A stretch of 64,000 bases of DNA from Paenibacillus illinoisensis NBRC 15959. GTDB lineage: Bacteria; Bacillota; Bacilli; Paenibacillales; Paenibacillaceae. Positions 35,097 to 44,563 of the stretch are shown in pieces; the first letter of the stretch is position 1; each line of letters starts with the position of its first letter. Made by a program: the position numbers and the translations under genes. The DNA lies in NCBI RefSeq assembly GCF_004000925.1, contig NZ_BIME01000001.1, forward strand, positions 62,001 to 126,000. Direction: 5' to 3'. The notes beneath the pieces were generated by a model that saw only the letters and a program-made list of their open reading frames with translations, had not been told where the DNA came from and did no database searches.

Positions 35097-35966
35097 ATGG
35101 ATACACGCCACGAACAAGGCCAACGATATGAAGATCAGGATTGTATCATTATTTATGTCGGGAAGCTGGCCGGCAATCCCCAGTGGAGTTTTCCGACGCA
35201 TAAGCATGACGATCTGCACGAGATTATTTATGTTAATGAAGGAAAGGGATCATTCACCATTGATGGTGCGAAGCACTTGGCCCAAAAGGGAGACCTGCTC
35301 ATATACAATAGAGGAACACTTCACGAAGAAAAGTCTGATCCGGAATATCCGTTATCCACCTTTTATTGTGGCTTTCGTTTCAGAGAGGATATTCAGAGCG
35401 ACGCCGATTGGGTCGTACCTCCAGGTAGTGAACCAATCATTCGCGCAAACCGGTATTCGGAAGAGCTGCATTCGTTAATGCAGACCTTATTCAGTGAATT
35501 CTCCATTCGTGAGGATGGATACGAGCGCATCTCCCAGCATGTGTTGAAAGCCGTACTACTGATCATCGAACGCATGTCCGGCCTTCAACAGTCTTCTGGA
35601 CAGATTATACGGAGCAACACCCTTGCTGAGAGTATTAAGGACTATCTGGATACCAACTACCGGCAAAACATTAAACTGAAGGAACTCGCTGAACAGTTTC
35701 ATATCGATTTTTATTACCTCATTCATATGTATAAAAATCGCTACGGCACCTCCCCCTATCATTACTTGATCCAACGACGAATGGGTGAAGCAACCCGGCT
35801 ATTAGTCTCGACCAAGAAGAAAATATGGGAGATTTCCAAGCTGGTTGGGTATGATAACCCCAATTACTTCACCATTCTTTTTACCAAAACGGTCGGTGAA
35901 TCGCCGCGAAGCTTTCGCAAGCGAAATCAAAAAGATATGTTCGGGGATACTGCCTCCCATTTATAA
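35097..35966 (+). CDS. AraC-family transcriptional regulator
   Basis: A 289-residue protein with an N-terminal cupin sensor (THKHDDLHEIIYVNEGKGSF, with the usual His and Glu) and a C-terminal double helix-turn-helix (QFHIDFYYLIHMYKNRYGTSP and LVGYDNPNYFTILFTKTVG). It is divergent from the MFS transporter and probably regulates it. The ATG follows GAAGGGAAG. Confidence 0.87.
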   Translation: MDTRHEQGQRYEDQDCIIIYVGKLAGNPQWSFPTHKHDDLHEIIYVNEGKGSFTIDGAKHLAQKGDLLIYNRGTLHEEKSDPEYPLSTFYCGFRFREDIQSDADWVVPPGSEPIIRANRYSEELHSLMQTLFSEFSIREDGYERISQHVLKAVLLIIERMSGLQQSSGQIIRSNTLAESIKDYLDTNYRQNIKLKELAEQFHIDFYYLIHMYKNRYGTSPYHYLIQRRMGEATRLLVSTKKKIWEISKLVGYDNPNYFTILFTKTVGESPRSFRKRNQKDMFGDTASHL

Positions 35967-36032
35967 AAGAGATATCTCCCTGATCTAGTCAACCCTTAAC
36001 ACACCATCACGGCTACTAAGATAACATGCAAT

Positions 36033-36058
36033 AAGACGCTCCTGATAAGGAGCGCCTT
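36033..36058 (-). terminator. Hairpin after the chemoreceptor gene
   Basis: On the minus strand AGGCGCTCC and GGAGCGTCT pair around a 6-nt loop about 30 nt past the chemoreceptor stop. The following TTATTG is only weakly T-rich. Confidence 0.5.
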
Positions 36059-36087
36059 TGTCATTCAAACCTAAACTTATATTTAAC

Positions 36088-38139
36088 CTAGAGCGTGAAT
36101 CGACGGACCAAGTTTTGCATATTTTCAGCCGTTTTGGATAATTGCACGGATGATGCAGCAATCTCCTCCATGGCCGCCATTTGCTCTTGGGCTGCTGCCG
36201 AAGTGGTCTGGGCACTGTCAGCAGACACTTTGGAGATATTGGCCATTTCTGCCACCGAAGCAGAGACTTGCTCCGTACTTGCTGCCAGCTGCTCTGATAC
36301 AGCAGATACATCCTGAATTTGGTCCACAATATGAGCCGTATATTGTTCAATGTTCGATATGGTTGCAGAAGCCTCCCGGCTAATCCGCATCCCTTCGCCA
36401 ACTTGATTTCGAACGTTATCATTCATTAATGAAGTGGATTTCTCGATCAAGTCAAACATTTTGCTGATGGTTGCGCCAATTTCTTCCGCACTTTGTTTGG
36501 ATTGCAAGGACAGCATGCGTACTTCACCTGCAACGACAGCAAAACCTTTACCATGTTCTCCTGCTCTCGCCGCTTCAATTGATGCATTAAGTGATAGAAG
36601 ATTCGTTTGGCGAGAGATATCCGCAATCGCCTCGTTCATTCTGTTGGCTTCTGCTGATAGATTAGACAGCTCGTTAATCAATGCTGAGGTTTCCTGGACG
36701 GCCACTAGGATGTGCTCCATTTGGTCGCCAACCTGGTTGATGGTTTTCCCACCGTTCGCGACAGCACGCTCTGTCTCCTCAGCCGAATCTACAATGGCAC
36801 TGGCAGATTCAGCTATGGTACCAATCCCTCTGGCCATCTCTTCCACTGCGTTCGCTGTTTGTTCAGAACTTTCTGCACCGGCGACTGCCCTTTCAGCGGT
36901 CTGCTGGATCGTTTCAGCAACATGTTGAACAGAAGCGTTCGTTTGTTCGGTGCTTTCCTGTATCATTTGCGAGGTATGGTTTAGAAGCGACGATGTCTGA
37001 TTAAGTTCTGTCACGACAGATTGTAATGATATGGTCATTTGGTCAAAGTCATTGGCCAATATGCCGAATTCATCTTTATTCCTAAGATCAACCCGTTCTG
37101 TCAAATTTCCTTCTCGAACACGACGGGTTGCCGTTCGTAATTTTTGCATAGGAACCATGAAGGATCTCAAAATAAAGAAAGTGATCATTCCAGCCAGCAA
37201 TGTAGAAATGATAATTACGGTAAGACTAGTGACCAATATTGGTTTCGCTGCTGCAATGAAATCTTCATGCCCCATCAAAGCGATGACATTCCAGCCTGTT
37301 AACGCATTAACGCCGTTGTATACCTCCAAATCATATTCCAGGTCCGTTCGGACAAATTGGGAGAATGCCATGGGTTCATCAGGACTAGATGCTGTATTCG
37401 GATGGACAGGTATCCCGTCAATAAGCGCCCCGCCAAGCTCTCCTCCACCACCTTCAACAATAGCACCAGCCCAGGCGGCGATGGTTCGATTGGAGTCCAC
37501 TACAATTAAACTTCCGTTCCCCCCAACATCCACGTAGGAGATCTCTTCTGCTAATGGTGCCAGATCAAGTTTTATGCTTGCTACGCCTTGTTCACTTGAG
37601 AGAGCCTGGGATATCTCCACATAAATCTCCCCGGAATCGGAGTCTTTCATAATGTTAGAAAAATAGACCGATCCGTTATTATTTTTACCATGGGTGTACC
37701 ATTCCGTACTGCGTGGATCATATGTTGTCTCTCCGATCTCTGGAGATGTAATAAAGCTGCCCTGATCGTTACCTACAGTAATTGCGAGAATATCAGGATA
37801 TGTATCTGCTAACTGGTTTAATTCTGCTTGCACTGCTTCAATGTTCACCTGACTGGCATCAGCACTTAACAACCCATCTATATAACTTAATAGTTCTGCT
37901 TTTGTCCCTACCAGATTATTAATATGCTGCCCTGCCATGGTTAGTATCGTATTCATCGGATCGGTCATGCTTTTTTGAACCTGTTCTTGTGCACTGTGAT
38001 AAGAGAAATATCCGATAAGTGCTGTTGGAATGATAAGAACCGTTAGGAAAGCGGCTATGAGTCTGGTACTCATCAAACGTAAAACAGATGCTAGTCTCGT
38101 GAATAATGACCCTTTTTTCTTTTTCTTTTTTTCGTTCAA
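36088..38139 (-). CDS. Methyl-accepting chemotaxis protein
   Basis: A 683-residue transmembrane receptor. A strongly basic cytoplasmic N-terminus (NEKKKKKKG) precedes helix 1 (about 28-48), then an extracellular dCache domain to about 300, helix 2, HAMP (about 330-385) and a long cytoplasmic signalling coiled coil. The hairpin tip contains [24 protein letters not shown], the CheA/CheW contact. It steers flagellar movement in response to an external ligand. Start is TTG at 38139 behind GGGAG at 6 nt. It is a single gene, and no ligand can be inferred from context. Confidence 0.93.
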   Translation of the reverse strand: MNEKKKKKKGSLFTRLASVLRLMSTRLIAAFLTVLIIPTALIGYFSYHSAQEQVQKSMTDPMNTILTMAGQHINNLVGTKAELLSYIDGLLSADASQVNIEAVQAELNQLADTYPDILAITVGNDQGSFITSPEIGETTYDPRSTEWYTHGKNNNGSVYFSNIMKDSDSGEIYVEISQALSSEQGVASIKLDLAPLAEEISYVDVGGNGSLIVVDSNRTIAAWAGAIVEGGGGELGGALIDGIPVHPNTASSPDEPMAFSQFVRTDLEYDLEVYNGVNALTGWNVIALMGHEDFIAAAKPILVTSLTVIIISTLLAGMITFFILRSFMVPMQKLRTATRRVREGNLTERVDLRNKDEFGILANDFDQMTISLQSVVTELNQTSSLLNHTSQMIQESTEQTNASVQHVAETIQQTAERAVAGAESSEQTANAVEEMARGIGTIAESASAIVDSAEETERAVANGGKTINQVGDQMEHILVAVQETSALINELSNLSAEANRMNEAIADISRQTNLLSLNASIEAARAGEHGKGFAVVAGEVRMLSLQSKQSAEEIGATISKMFDLIEKSTSLMNDNVRNQVGEGMRISREASATISNIEQYTAHIVDQIQDVSAVSEQLAASTEQVSASVAEMANISKVSADSAQTTSAAAQEQMAAMEEIAASSVQLSKTAENMQNLVRRFTL

Positions 38140-38314
38140 ATGGATCTCCCTCTCTTGTTTAAATTATGAACAAAACTATATATCGGTATATCTAGTAAAT
38201 AATTTAATTAATGGTATATATTTAATTTTATTAATAGCTAATAATTGCTCTGTAAACGACGTCACATCAGTGATGTAATTCCTGTAATTGTTAATGTATT
38301 ACCGTATGTAAACG
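38140..38314. other. Upstream region of the chemoreceptor; no gene
   Basis: This AT-rich stretch between the chemoreceptor start and the regulator's terminator holds a short palindrome ACATCA-TGATGT near 38263-38276. I see no coding frame or known RNA. Confidence 0.4.
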
Positions 38315-38364
38315 CAAAAAAACCCATATATATGCACACTCAAAGAAACGTTGAGCATACATAT
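38315..38364 (-). terminator. Terminator of the ArsR-type regulator gene
   Basis: On the minus strand ATATGTATGCTCAA pairs with TTGAG-TGCATATAT, followed by GGG and seven T, about 75 nt past the stop codon. Confidence 0.7.
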
Positions 38365-38439
38365 ACACAGGTATTGCCTGATTAAAATCAGTAACAAGCC
38401 TTATTTGTTTTGTATTATAGCATAAATAGAACGGATATG

Positions 38440-39363
38440 TTAACCATAATTTGGTTTGTCATCGACATATACTCGGATCACAATGTCCTGATCATGGTTA
38501 CCGAAACCGGCTCCGTACAACGTCAATCCCCCGACATGATCCGCTTGTTCTTCAACCGCAAACCTGAGTGTCCAGAACGGTTCACCCAGCCTCACATCAT
38601 ACAGCGTCACGTCTGACATCCAGTCTCCATCTATCGTTGTCCCCGAAGCATCCACTCGAATCGTCTTTAATAATCCATATTGATTCACGTTGCGATGCCA
38701 CCATTGCGGTGTGTATTTGCCTCGTGCCGCCCTGCCGAAATCCGCCGGACTGGTCCAGGTTCCAAGCTTAATGCCATTAAAGGTGAAGGTAATATCTGAT
38801 GGCCAATCATCTCTTAGACCTGGTGCTTCAGAAGCGATCTCCATGGAAATTTCCACAGCATCCGCACAGGGATTGGGATATAGATAGTTAGGCGTCTTAT
38901 ACTCCACATAACCTCTCCCGAACCACAGGATGGAAGCTTGGACCCGTTCAGGATCCAGGAAGTAGCGCGGATCGTCCCATACCCCGATTTCCTTTTCCCT
39001 TGTACCCAGACCACAAGTCGGATGAATATCAAACGCAGTATAATGACCAACCGAAATGGTCTGTTCCCTCATGTTGGTAACTCTGCTGGCTGCGGGCAGC
39101 TCAATTTCAATCTTTTTTTGTTTGAGAAAACACATTTTGTGTGTTCCTCCATTACGCCGGACTCTGCGGCTTCCGATTAATTCGGCTTGTTCTAATTTTC
39201 GAATATGCATTGTGACAATGGAAGGGCTAAGTTTGATCTGTGCAGCAATATCCTTAACACTCATCTCCTGATTGGCTATCAACTCCATAATCCGCCAGCG
39301 TACTTCACTAGCCAGCGCATCGTATAAAGGCATAAACCGGGACTCCCCGTTCGATTGAATCAT
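38440..39363 (-). CDS. ArsR-type winged-helix regulator with large C-terminal domain
   Basis: A 307-residue protein. The first 90 residues are an ArsR-type winged helix (LYDALASEVRWRIMELI, VKDIAAQIKLSPSIVTMHI, LEQAELIGSRRVRRNGG). The remaining 210 residues form a beta-rich domain (SVGHYTAFDIHPTCGL, DDPRYFLDPERV, GKYTPQWWHRNVNQYG) that I cannot name. Classical ArsR proteins are about 100 residues. The divergent GH43 gene suggests that the C-terminal domain binds a sugar. The start at 39363 has CAGGAGAG at 7 nt. Confidence 0.8.
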   Translation of the reverse strand: MIQSNGESRFMPLYDALASEVRWRIMELIANQEMSVKDIAAQIKLSPSIVTMHIRKLEQAELIGSRRVRRNGGTHKMCFLKQKKIEIELPAASRVTNMREQTISVGHYTAFDIHPTCGLGTREKEIGVWDDPRYFLDPERVQASILWFGRGYVEYKTPNYLYPNPCADAVEISMEIASEAPGLRDDWPSDITFTFNGIKLGTWTSPADFGRAARGKYTPQWWHRNVNQYGLLKTIRVDASGTTIDGDWMSDVTLYDVRLGEPFWTLRFAVEEQADHVGGLTLYGAGFGNHDQDIVIRVYVDDKPNYG

Positions 39364-39396
39364 TTTTTCACTCTCCTGATTACTCAGTGAAATCAC

Positions 39397-39423
39397 ATTT
39401 ATATAAATTTAAAGAATATAAAT
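39397..39423. promoter_or_regulatory. Inverted repeat in the ArsR/GH43 divergent promoter region
   Basis: ATTTATAT (39397-39404) and ATATAAAT (39416-39423) are perfect inverted copies separated by 11 bp, just upstream of the regulator gene. AT-rich spaced palindromes are the usual ArsR operator form. In this AT-rich region the match could be chance. Confidence 0.4.
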
Positions 39424-39537
39424 TGAAATTACAAGTCCCTTCTATTGAAATAAACAGTGGGTTGGTGTTTAATTTCAGTAGCTTCCTATTATTAGAATTC
39501 TTATTTTTATGAATTTATCATCGAGGTGAAAGAATGA

Positions 39538-41028
39538 ATGCAGTTTAACAATCCCGTCATCAAAGGGTTCTATCCAGATCCGAGCTTATGCAGAGTAGAC
39601 GATACGTATTACCTGATATGCAGTTCATTTCAATACTTTCCCGGAGTACCCATTTTCGAGAGCAAAGATCTGATTAACTGGGAACAGATTGGTCATTGTC
39701 TAACAAAAACGAGTCAGGTACAGCTTGCACATGTAAACAGTTCAGGAGGCGTATTTGCTCCTACCCTTCGGCATCATAACGGGCGATTCTACATGACGAC
39801 CACGAATGATTCGACCCGCCAGAACTTCTATGTGTGGACAGACGATATCTATGGCGAGTGGTCTGAGCCCATATTCGTGGACCAGGGCGGAATCGATCCT
39901 GACTTGTATTTCGAAGACCAAAAAGCATACTTTATGAGTAACGGTTCTGACGATTTTGGTGTCTCGGGGATCGTTCAATGTGAGATTGAGATTGAAACCG
40001 GCAAAAAGCTTACGCCGAGCCGGACCATATGGCAAGGTACTGGTGGACGTTACCTGGAAAGTCCTCATATGTATAAGATCAACGGTCTTTATTATCTGCT
40101 GGCTGCTGAAGGAGGCACCGAATACGGTCACATGGAAACGTATGCACGCGGATCCGCTGTCTCCGGTCCTTTCGAAGCCTATCCTCACAATCCGGTGTTA
40201 ACTAACCGTAACCTGGGCGGTTATGAGCTGCAAGGTGTTGGGCATGGCGATCTGGTTCAGGACGTTGAGGGAAATTGGTGGCTCTTCCACTTGGGATTCC
40301 GGCAGATCGGACAATGGCAGACGTTTCACCATCTGGGCCGCGAAGTTTTTGTAGCACCTGTAACATTTGATGAAGACGGCTGGTTTACAGCAGGTCACCA
40401 TGGAACGACTCTATTAACTTTTGAAACAGACCGGATATCCGAATCTGTCGTTCAGGTGGAGAAGAAGTCATTTACTTTTGACAACACGGAATGGGACAAG
40501 GACTGGTGTTATCTCAGGCATCCTCATTCAGAGAATTATATGCTGCAATCCAACAAGCTAACGCTTAAAGGAACAGACGTCTCACTCGATCAACCGGGCA
40601 CTCCAACCTTCATCGGTATACGGCAAAAGGACTTCAATGCCAATATTTCTTGTGATGTTAATCTTACAGATGGAGAGGCAGGCATCACCCTGTATATGGA
40701 TGAGCACCATCATTATGATCTGGCTATAAGGAAAGATGCTGAAGGTTACAAGGTAATCGAGCGCCTTAATATTGGAGATATCAAATCAGTTGAAAACGAA
40801 GTGGATCTCGGAAGCCGTAATCACGCCACATTGAAGATCCGGGCAACCAATGATCGTTATACCTTTAGCTTGGATACCCAGGGCGAGGAGATTGAAGTAG
40901 GTCACGCACATACGAAATACCTATCCTCCGAGGTAGCCGGCGGGTTTACTGGCGTAGTTATTGGTTTATATGCCTATGGCGAAGGAGCTCAAGCAGAATT
41001 CTCTGAATTCAAGTGCGACTATATATAA
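39538..41028 (+). CDS. Glycoside hydrolase family 43 (beta-xylosidase / arabinofuranosidase type)
   Basis: A 496-residue enzyme with no signal peptide. The five-bladed propeller (about 1-300) shows the three GH43 acids: Asp14 in FYPDPS, Asp120 in GGIDPDLYF and Glu191 in LLAAEGGTEYGH. A C-terminal beta-sandwich (about 320-496) is typical of the long XynB-type subfamilies. It should remove xylose or arabinose from imported oligosaccharides. It is divergent from the ArsR-type regulator. The ATG at 39538 has GAGGTGA at 8 nt; an ATG three bases earlier in another frame stops at once. Confidence 0.9.
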   Translation: MQFNNPVIKGFYPDPSLCRVDDTYYLICSSFQYFPGVPIFESKDLINWEQIGHCLTKTSQVQLAHVNSSGGVFAPTLRHHNGRFYMTTTNDSTRQNFYVWTDDIYGEWSEPIFVDQGGIDPDLYFEDQKAYFMSNGSDDFGVSGIVQCEIEIETGKKLTPSRTIWQGTGGRYLESPHMYKINGLYYLLAAEGGTEYGHMETYARGSAVSGPFEAYPHNPVLTNRNLGGYELQGVGHGDLVQDVEGNWWLFHLGFRQIGQWQTFHHLGREVFVAPVTFDEDGWFTAGHHGTTLLTFETDRISESVVQVEKKSFTFDNTEWDKDWCYLRHPHSENYMLQSNKLTLKGTDVSLDQPGTPTFIGIRQKDFNANISCDVNLTDGEAGITLYMDEHHHYDLAIRKDAEGYKVIERLNIGDIKSVENEVDLGSRNHATLKIRATNDRYTFSLDTQGEEIEVGHAHTKYLSSEVAGGFTGVVIGLYAYGEGAQAEFSEFKCDYI

Positions 41029-41089
41029 AAGAAAACCTACGAGTTAAACAATAGAAAATATACATTTCTAACTAAAAATAAATGCCAGT

Positions 41090-41136
41090 AAAAAAACGAG
41101 GATGTCCTCAAAGTTAACACTTTGGAGACATCCTCA
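41090..41136. terminator. Terminator between GH43 and alcohol dehydrogenase genes
   Basis: GAGGATGT-CTCAAAGT and ACTTTG-AGACATCCTC form a long stem with a 4-nt loop; a T-run follows on the minus strand (for the dehydrogenase) and CTTTTT on the plus side. Confidence 0.8.
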
Positions 41137-41173
41137 CAGTCTTTTTACATGAAGTTTAATTTCAATTTAGCAC

Positions 41174-42217
41174 TTACATCGTGCTTGTATCAATAACGAA
41201 TCTGTACTTCACATCCGAAGCAAGTACGCGTTTGTAAGCTTCGTCGATTTGATCAGCTGAGATCACTTCGATTTGAGGTGTGATATCATGTTCCGCACAG
41301 AAGTCCATCATTTCCTGGGTCTCACGTATGCCACCAATCATGGATCCGGCAAATGAACGACGGTGGCCGATTAATGACATGACGTTTACTGCGAGAGGCT
41401 CACCAGGTGCACCTACGTTTACAAGTGTGCCATCCAGCGTGAGCAATCCGAAATAAGCGTTAATGTCGATATTGGCACTTACCGTGTTAATGATCAGATC
41501 AAAAGAACCCGCAAGCTTCTCGAACGTTTCAGCTTCACTTGTGGCGTAATAGTGGTTTGCACCAAACTGCAAACCATCTTCCTTTTTACTCAGGGATTGG
41601 GACAGAACAGTCACCTCAGCACCCATGGCATGTGCAATTTTGACAGCCATATGGCCGAGACCGCCCATACCTACAATCGCTACTTTTTTCCCTGGAGCTG
41701 CTCCCCAATGTTGAAGCGGAGAGTATGTCGTAATACCTGCGCAAAGTAACGGTGCAGCGGCTTCGAGTGCAATGTTATCCGGAATCCGAATAACGAAATT
41801 TTCGGTTACAACGATGTGAGTCGAATATCCACCTTGTGTGGGTTCACCGTATTTATCAACCCCACCGTACGTTTGAATATTGCCTTTGAGGCAATACTGC
41901 TCTTCGCCTCGGCGACAATTTTCGCATTCCCCACAGGAGTCAACCATACAGCCTACGCCTACTCGATCACCGACTTTATATTTGGAAACTTCGCTTCCTA
42001 CTTCCGTCACAATTCCTGCAATTTCATGACCAGGAACCAGCGGATAATTCACAGGACCCCACTCACCGTGAGCCGTATGAATGTCAGAGTGACAAATGCC
42101 GGCATATTTGATTTCAATCAGGACATCATGTGTGTCCAGATCGCGTCGTTTAATTTCAGCTGACCGGAACGATTGATCCGGTCCGTCCACAGCACGTGCT
42201 TTAGCAGTAATCATCAT
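41174..42217 (-). CDS. Zinc-dependent alcohol dehydrogenase, NAD(P)-dependent (AdhC/YahK-like)
   Basis: A 347-residue medium-chain dehydrogenase. Catalytic zinc ligands are in AGICHSDIH and [13 protein letters not shown]; structural zinc cysteines are in [18 protein letters not shown]; the Rossmann motif is [17 protein letters not shown]. The group reduces aldehydes with NADPH and serves aldehyde detoxification. It is divergent from a MerR regulator and has a classical 19-bp-spacer MerR promoter. The AGGAGG site serves tandem ATGATG starts. Confidence 0.9.
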   Translation of the reverse strand: MMITAKARAVDGPDQSFRSAEIKRRDLDTHDVLIEIKYAGICHSDIHTAHGEWGPVNYPLVPGHEIAGIVTEVGSEVSKYKVGDRVGVGCMVDSCGECENCRRGEEQYCLKGNIQTYGGVDKYGEPTQGGYSTHIVVTENFVIRIPDNIALEAAAPLLCAGITTYSPLQHWGAAPGKKVAIVGMGGLGHMAVKIAHAMGAEVTVLSQSLSKKEDGLQFGANHYYATSEAETFEKLAGSFDLIINTVSANIDINAYFGLLTLDGTLVNVGAPGEPLAVNVMSLIGHRRSFAGSMIGGIRETQEMMDFCAEHDITPQIEVISADQIDEAYKRVLASDVKYRFVIDTSTM

Positions 42218-42323
42218 TAAAACCTCCTAAGATGTTCATTTTCCAAGAGAACACACCCATTCAGGGGCAAGAATCACAATTGATACATTGACCAATCATT
42301 CCTTCTTTTTCTCTCGCAAAATT

Positions 42324-42354
42324 ATCTTAATCCCTCTAGTTAACTCTAGGTCAA
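42324..42354 (-). promoter_or_regulatory. MerR-type promoter of the alcohol dehydrogenase
   Basis: On the minus strand TTGACC (42349-42354) and TAAGAT (42324-42329) are 19 bp apart, and the spacer carries the dyad CTAGAGTTAACTAGAG. An overlong spacer with a central dyad is the hallmark of promoters that MerR proteins activate by DNA distortion. Confidence 0.85.
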
Positions 42355-42466
42355 ATATCTTTTCTAAATTTTTTTATAGAAATAGATAAAGATATTTCTA
42401 AATCCCCATTATGTCTTTGCTGACTTTGACATCCTGTATTTACCGTGATAAGATTCCCCACAGAAG

Positions 42467-42483
42467 CTAGAGTTAACTCGAAG
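42467..42483. promoter_or_regulatory. Second MerR site before the merR gene
   Basis: CTAGAGTTAACTCGAAG repeats the dyad of the dehydrogenase promoter, here placed about 30 bp before the regulator's start, suggesting autoregulation. Confidence 0.6.
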
Positions 42484-42510
42484 TCTATGCCGTAAGTAAA
42501 GGAGACCTGT

Positions 42511-42924
42511 ATGACATACTCAATTAGCGAAGTTGCCAAAGAATTGAATCTCACCGTATATACATTGCGTTATTATGATAAGGAAGGACTTATGCCTTTT
42601 GTCGAACGTACCCCGAGCGGAGTGCGCAAGTTTAAAGAATCGGACATTGATTTTCTGAAAATTATTCAGTGCCTGAAACTCACTGGTATGCCGATTAAGG
42701 ATATCAAGGATTTCATTGAATGGTGCTCCGAAGGCGACTCCACACTGCAGGAGAGATACGACATGTTCATTGAACGTAAAGCCAGTGTGGAAGCACAAAT
42801 GGAAGAACTGAGAAAGACCATGGAAGTCATTGAACACAAATGCGCCTATTATAAAACCGCCATCGCAGCAGGGACGGAAGATATCCATAAAATGAATAAG
42901 ATGGGTCAATCGGTGACCAACTAA
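42511..42924 (+). CDS. MerR-family regulator (AdhR-like)
   Basis: A 137-residue regulator. The N-terminal winged helix-turn-helix (YSISEVAKELNLTVYTLRYYDKEGL) and the following RTPSGVRKF wing are typical, followed by a dimerisation coiled coil (about 85-120) and a single Cys in HKCAYYKTAI. It resembles B. subtilis AdhR, which responds to aldehydes through a conserved cysteine located elsewhere in that protein; whether this Cys senses is unknown. It should activate the divergent dehydrogenase. Strong AAAGGAGA before the ATG. Confidence 0.9.
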   Translation: MTYSISEVAKELNLTVYTLRYYDKEGLMPFVERTPSGVRKFKESDIDFLKIIQCLKLTGMPIKDIKDFIEWCSEGDSTLQERYDMFIERKASVEAQMEELRKTMEVIEHKCAYYKTAIAAGTEDIHKMNKMGQSVTN

Positions 42925-42933
42925 AGAAACACC

Positions 42934-42968
42934 AAAAACCTAGTTTCCTTTCGGAGCTAGGTTTTTTG
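42934..42968 (+). terminator. Terminator of the merR gene
   Basis: AAAACCTAG and CTAGGTTTT flank a 13-nt loop and are followed by TTTGC. Confidence 0.8.
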
Positions 42969-43021
42969 CTATTTTTTACTGCAAAATTACAGATTCCATT
43001 TTATTTCTCTCGTACATGAAT

Positions 43022-44545
43022 TTAATTATGATAGCCATTGGTAGGTATCAATTCTTTGTATTCCGTAGGGCTGTATCCTGTATACTCCTTGAACACCTTA
43101 GAGAAATAATGCTGATCACTGAAGGATAGAAGGTCCGATAATTCCTTAAACTTCATATCAGGTTGCTGTTCCATCAGCCTGCAGGCTTCCTGAATTCTCA
43201 GCCGGGTATAATACTGAACAAAAGTGGCTTGCGTTACGTTTTTGATCACTCGGCTAACATAAGATGGACTGACGTGAAACTTCAAAGCAATGTCGCTGAT
43301 GGATAAATGGGAATATTTATTAAGCTTGATGTACTCATCCATCTGCTCGAATAGGAGCTCCTTGCTTTTTCGGATATGCGACTGCAGCATATCAAAACAC
43401 TGCCCTGTCCATTCCTGTAGTTCCTGGCAGAAGTCTGCATATGTCGGTGCTTCCAAGAGCTGTTTGGCCCGATGCTCAAGACCAAGCCTGATCCCCGATC
43501 CTTGTTCTTCGTACAAATGAGCGAATGTATCCACCAATAATCCAATGAAACGTTCCACCTCTCTCACATGCACATGCTGCTCCGACCATCGGTCCAGCAG
43601 CTCGGAGAGCTTCAGAGCAAACCGATCTTTCTGATAAGCCTGTATCATTTGCACAAATGTGGATTCCAAGGTGGAATCCAGACACCCTGATTCCAGCCTG
43701 GCCGTCGAAACTGGATTTCCAGTATCAAGTGCCAATCCTTGGTTCAACCGCTGCTGTGCAGACAGTATCGACGTTATTTGATGGTAGACTTCTGGCAGAT
43801 GTCCCGAATCAGAGGAGAGCAGCTGCCCTCCAATCATCACGTCCATTTGATACGTAACCAAATGCCGCCGTAATGATTCCAGACATTCATGCATGGAGGA
43901 ATAAGCAGCAAGCGCTCCCTTGTTTACGAAAACGATAAATTGATCCGACGTTCGACTCTGTAACACATGACAAGGCTGCGGGGCAAAGAGAACCTCCACG
44001 AAGCCAAGAAGCGTCTGCTGTGTCCATAGTTCCTTCCCTGGTGTAAATGGCTGCTTACGCAAAATGATCATCATCTGAGAAAACAGCGATAATTCCTCCC
44101 CCTTTTGCACTTCAGCATAACACTGAGGGTCGACAATCTCTTGCAAGTCATTCAGTTTTTTGGATTTCTGTTGATCAAGCTGGTTAATCACCCGTCTCAT
44201 GACCTCTTCTAACGCTTCTTGCTCCACCGGTTTCAGCAAATAGTCGAACACCTGCAGGTTGAGCGCTTTTCGTGTGTATTCAAAGTCGCTATAACCACTA
44301 ATCAGAATCACTTTCAAGTCCGGGTTCACCCTCTTCGCTTGCTCAATCAACGATAACCCATCCATCTTCGGCATCCGAATATCGGTCAGCAGCAGATCAA
44401 TGGGTTCAAGCTGAATTGCAGCCAGGGCATCCTCTCCATTCGTTGCCGTAGCCGCCACATGAATGGGCAGGTTAAGCGCATCCAAAAGCATTTTTATATT
44501 ACGCAGTATTGGTTTGCTGTCCTCTACAATCATGATGTTATACAT
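43022..44545 (-). CDS. Response regulator, YesN type (REC + AraC output)
   Basis: A 507-residue regulator. The receiver domain (about 1-125) has IMIVEDSKPI, phosphoacceptor Asp in LLLTDIRMPKMDG and Lys in YLLKPVE. A variable middle part follows, then the AraC output domain (about 405-500: FHVSPSYVSRVIKNVTQATF and LSFSDQHYFSKVFKEYTGYSP). It is encoded 18 bp after the kinase gene's stop side on the minus strand and opposite a sugar ABC operon, which it probably activates. The ATG at 44545 has GGGGAG at 7 nt; a GTG lies just before. Confidence 0.9.
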   Translation of the reverse strand: MYNIMIVEDSKPILRNIKMLLDALNLPIHVAATATNGEDALAAIQLEPIDLLLTDIRMPKMDGLSLIEQAKRVNPDLKVILISGYSDFEYTRKALNLQVFDYLLKPVEQEALEEVMRRVINQLDQQKSKKLNDLQEIVDPQCYAEVQKGEELSLFSQMMIILRKQPFTPGKELWTQQTLLGFVEVLFAPQPCHVLQSRTSDQFIVFVNKGALAAYSSMHECLESLRRHLVTYQMDVMIGGQLLSSDSGHLPEVYHQITSILSAQQRLNQGLALDTGNPVSTARLESGCLDSTLESTFVQMIQAYQKDRFALKLSELLDRWSEQHVHVREVERFIGLLVDTFAHLYEEQGSGIRLGLEHRAKQLLEAPTYADFCQELQEWTGQCFDMLQSHIRKSKELLFEQMDEYIKLNKYSHLSISDIALKFHVSPSYVSRVIKNVTQATFVQYYTRLRIQEACRLMEQQPDMKFKELSDLLSFSDQHYFSKVFKEYTGYSPTEYKELIPTNGYHN

Positions 44546-44563
44546 CACATGTCTCCCCTTTGC

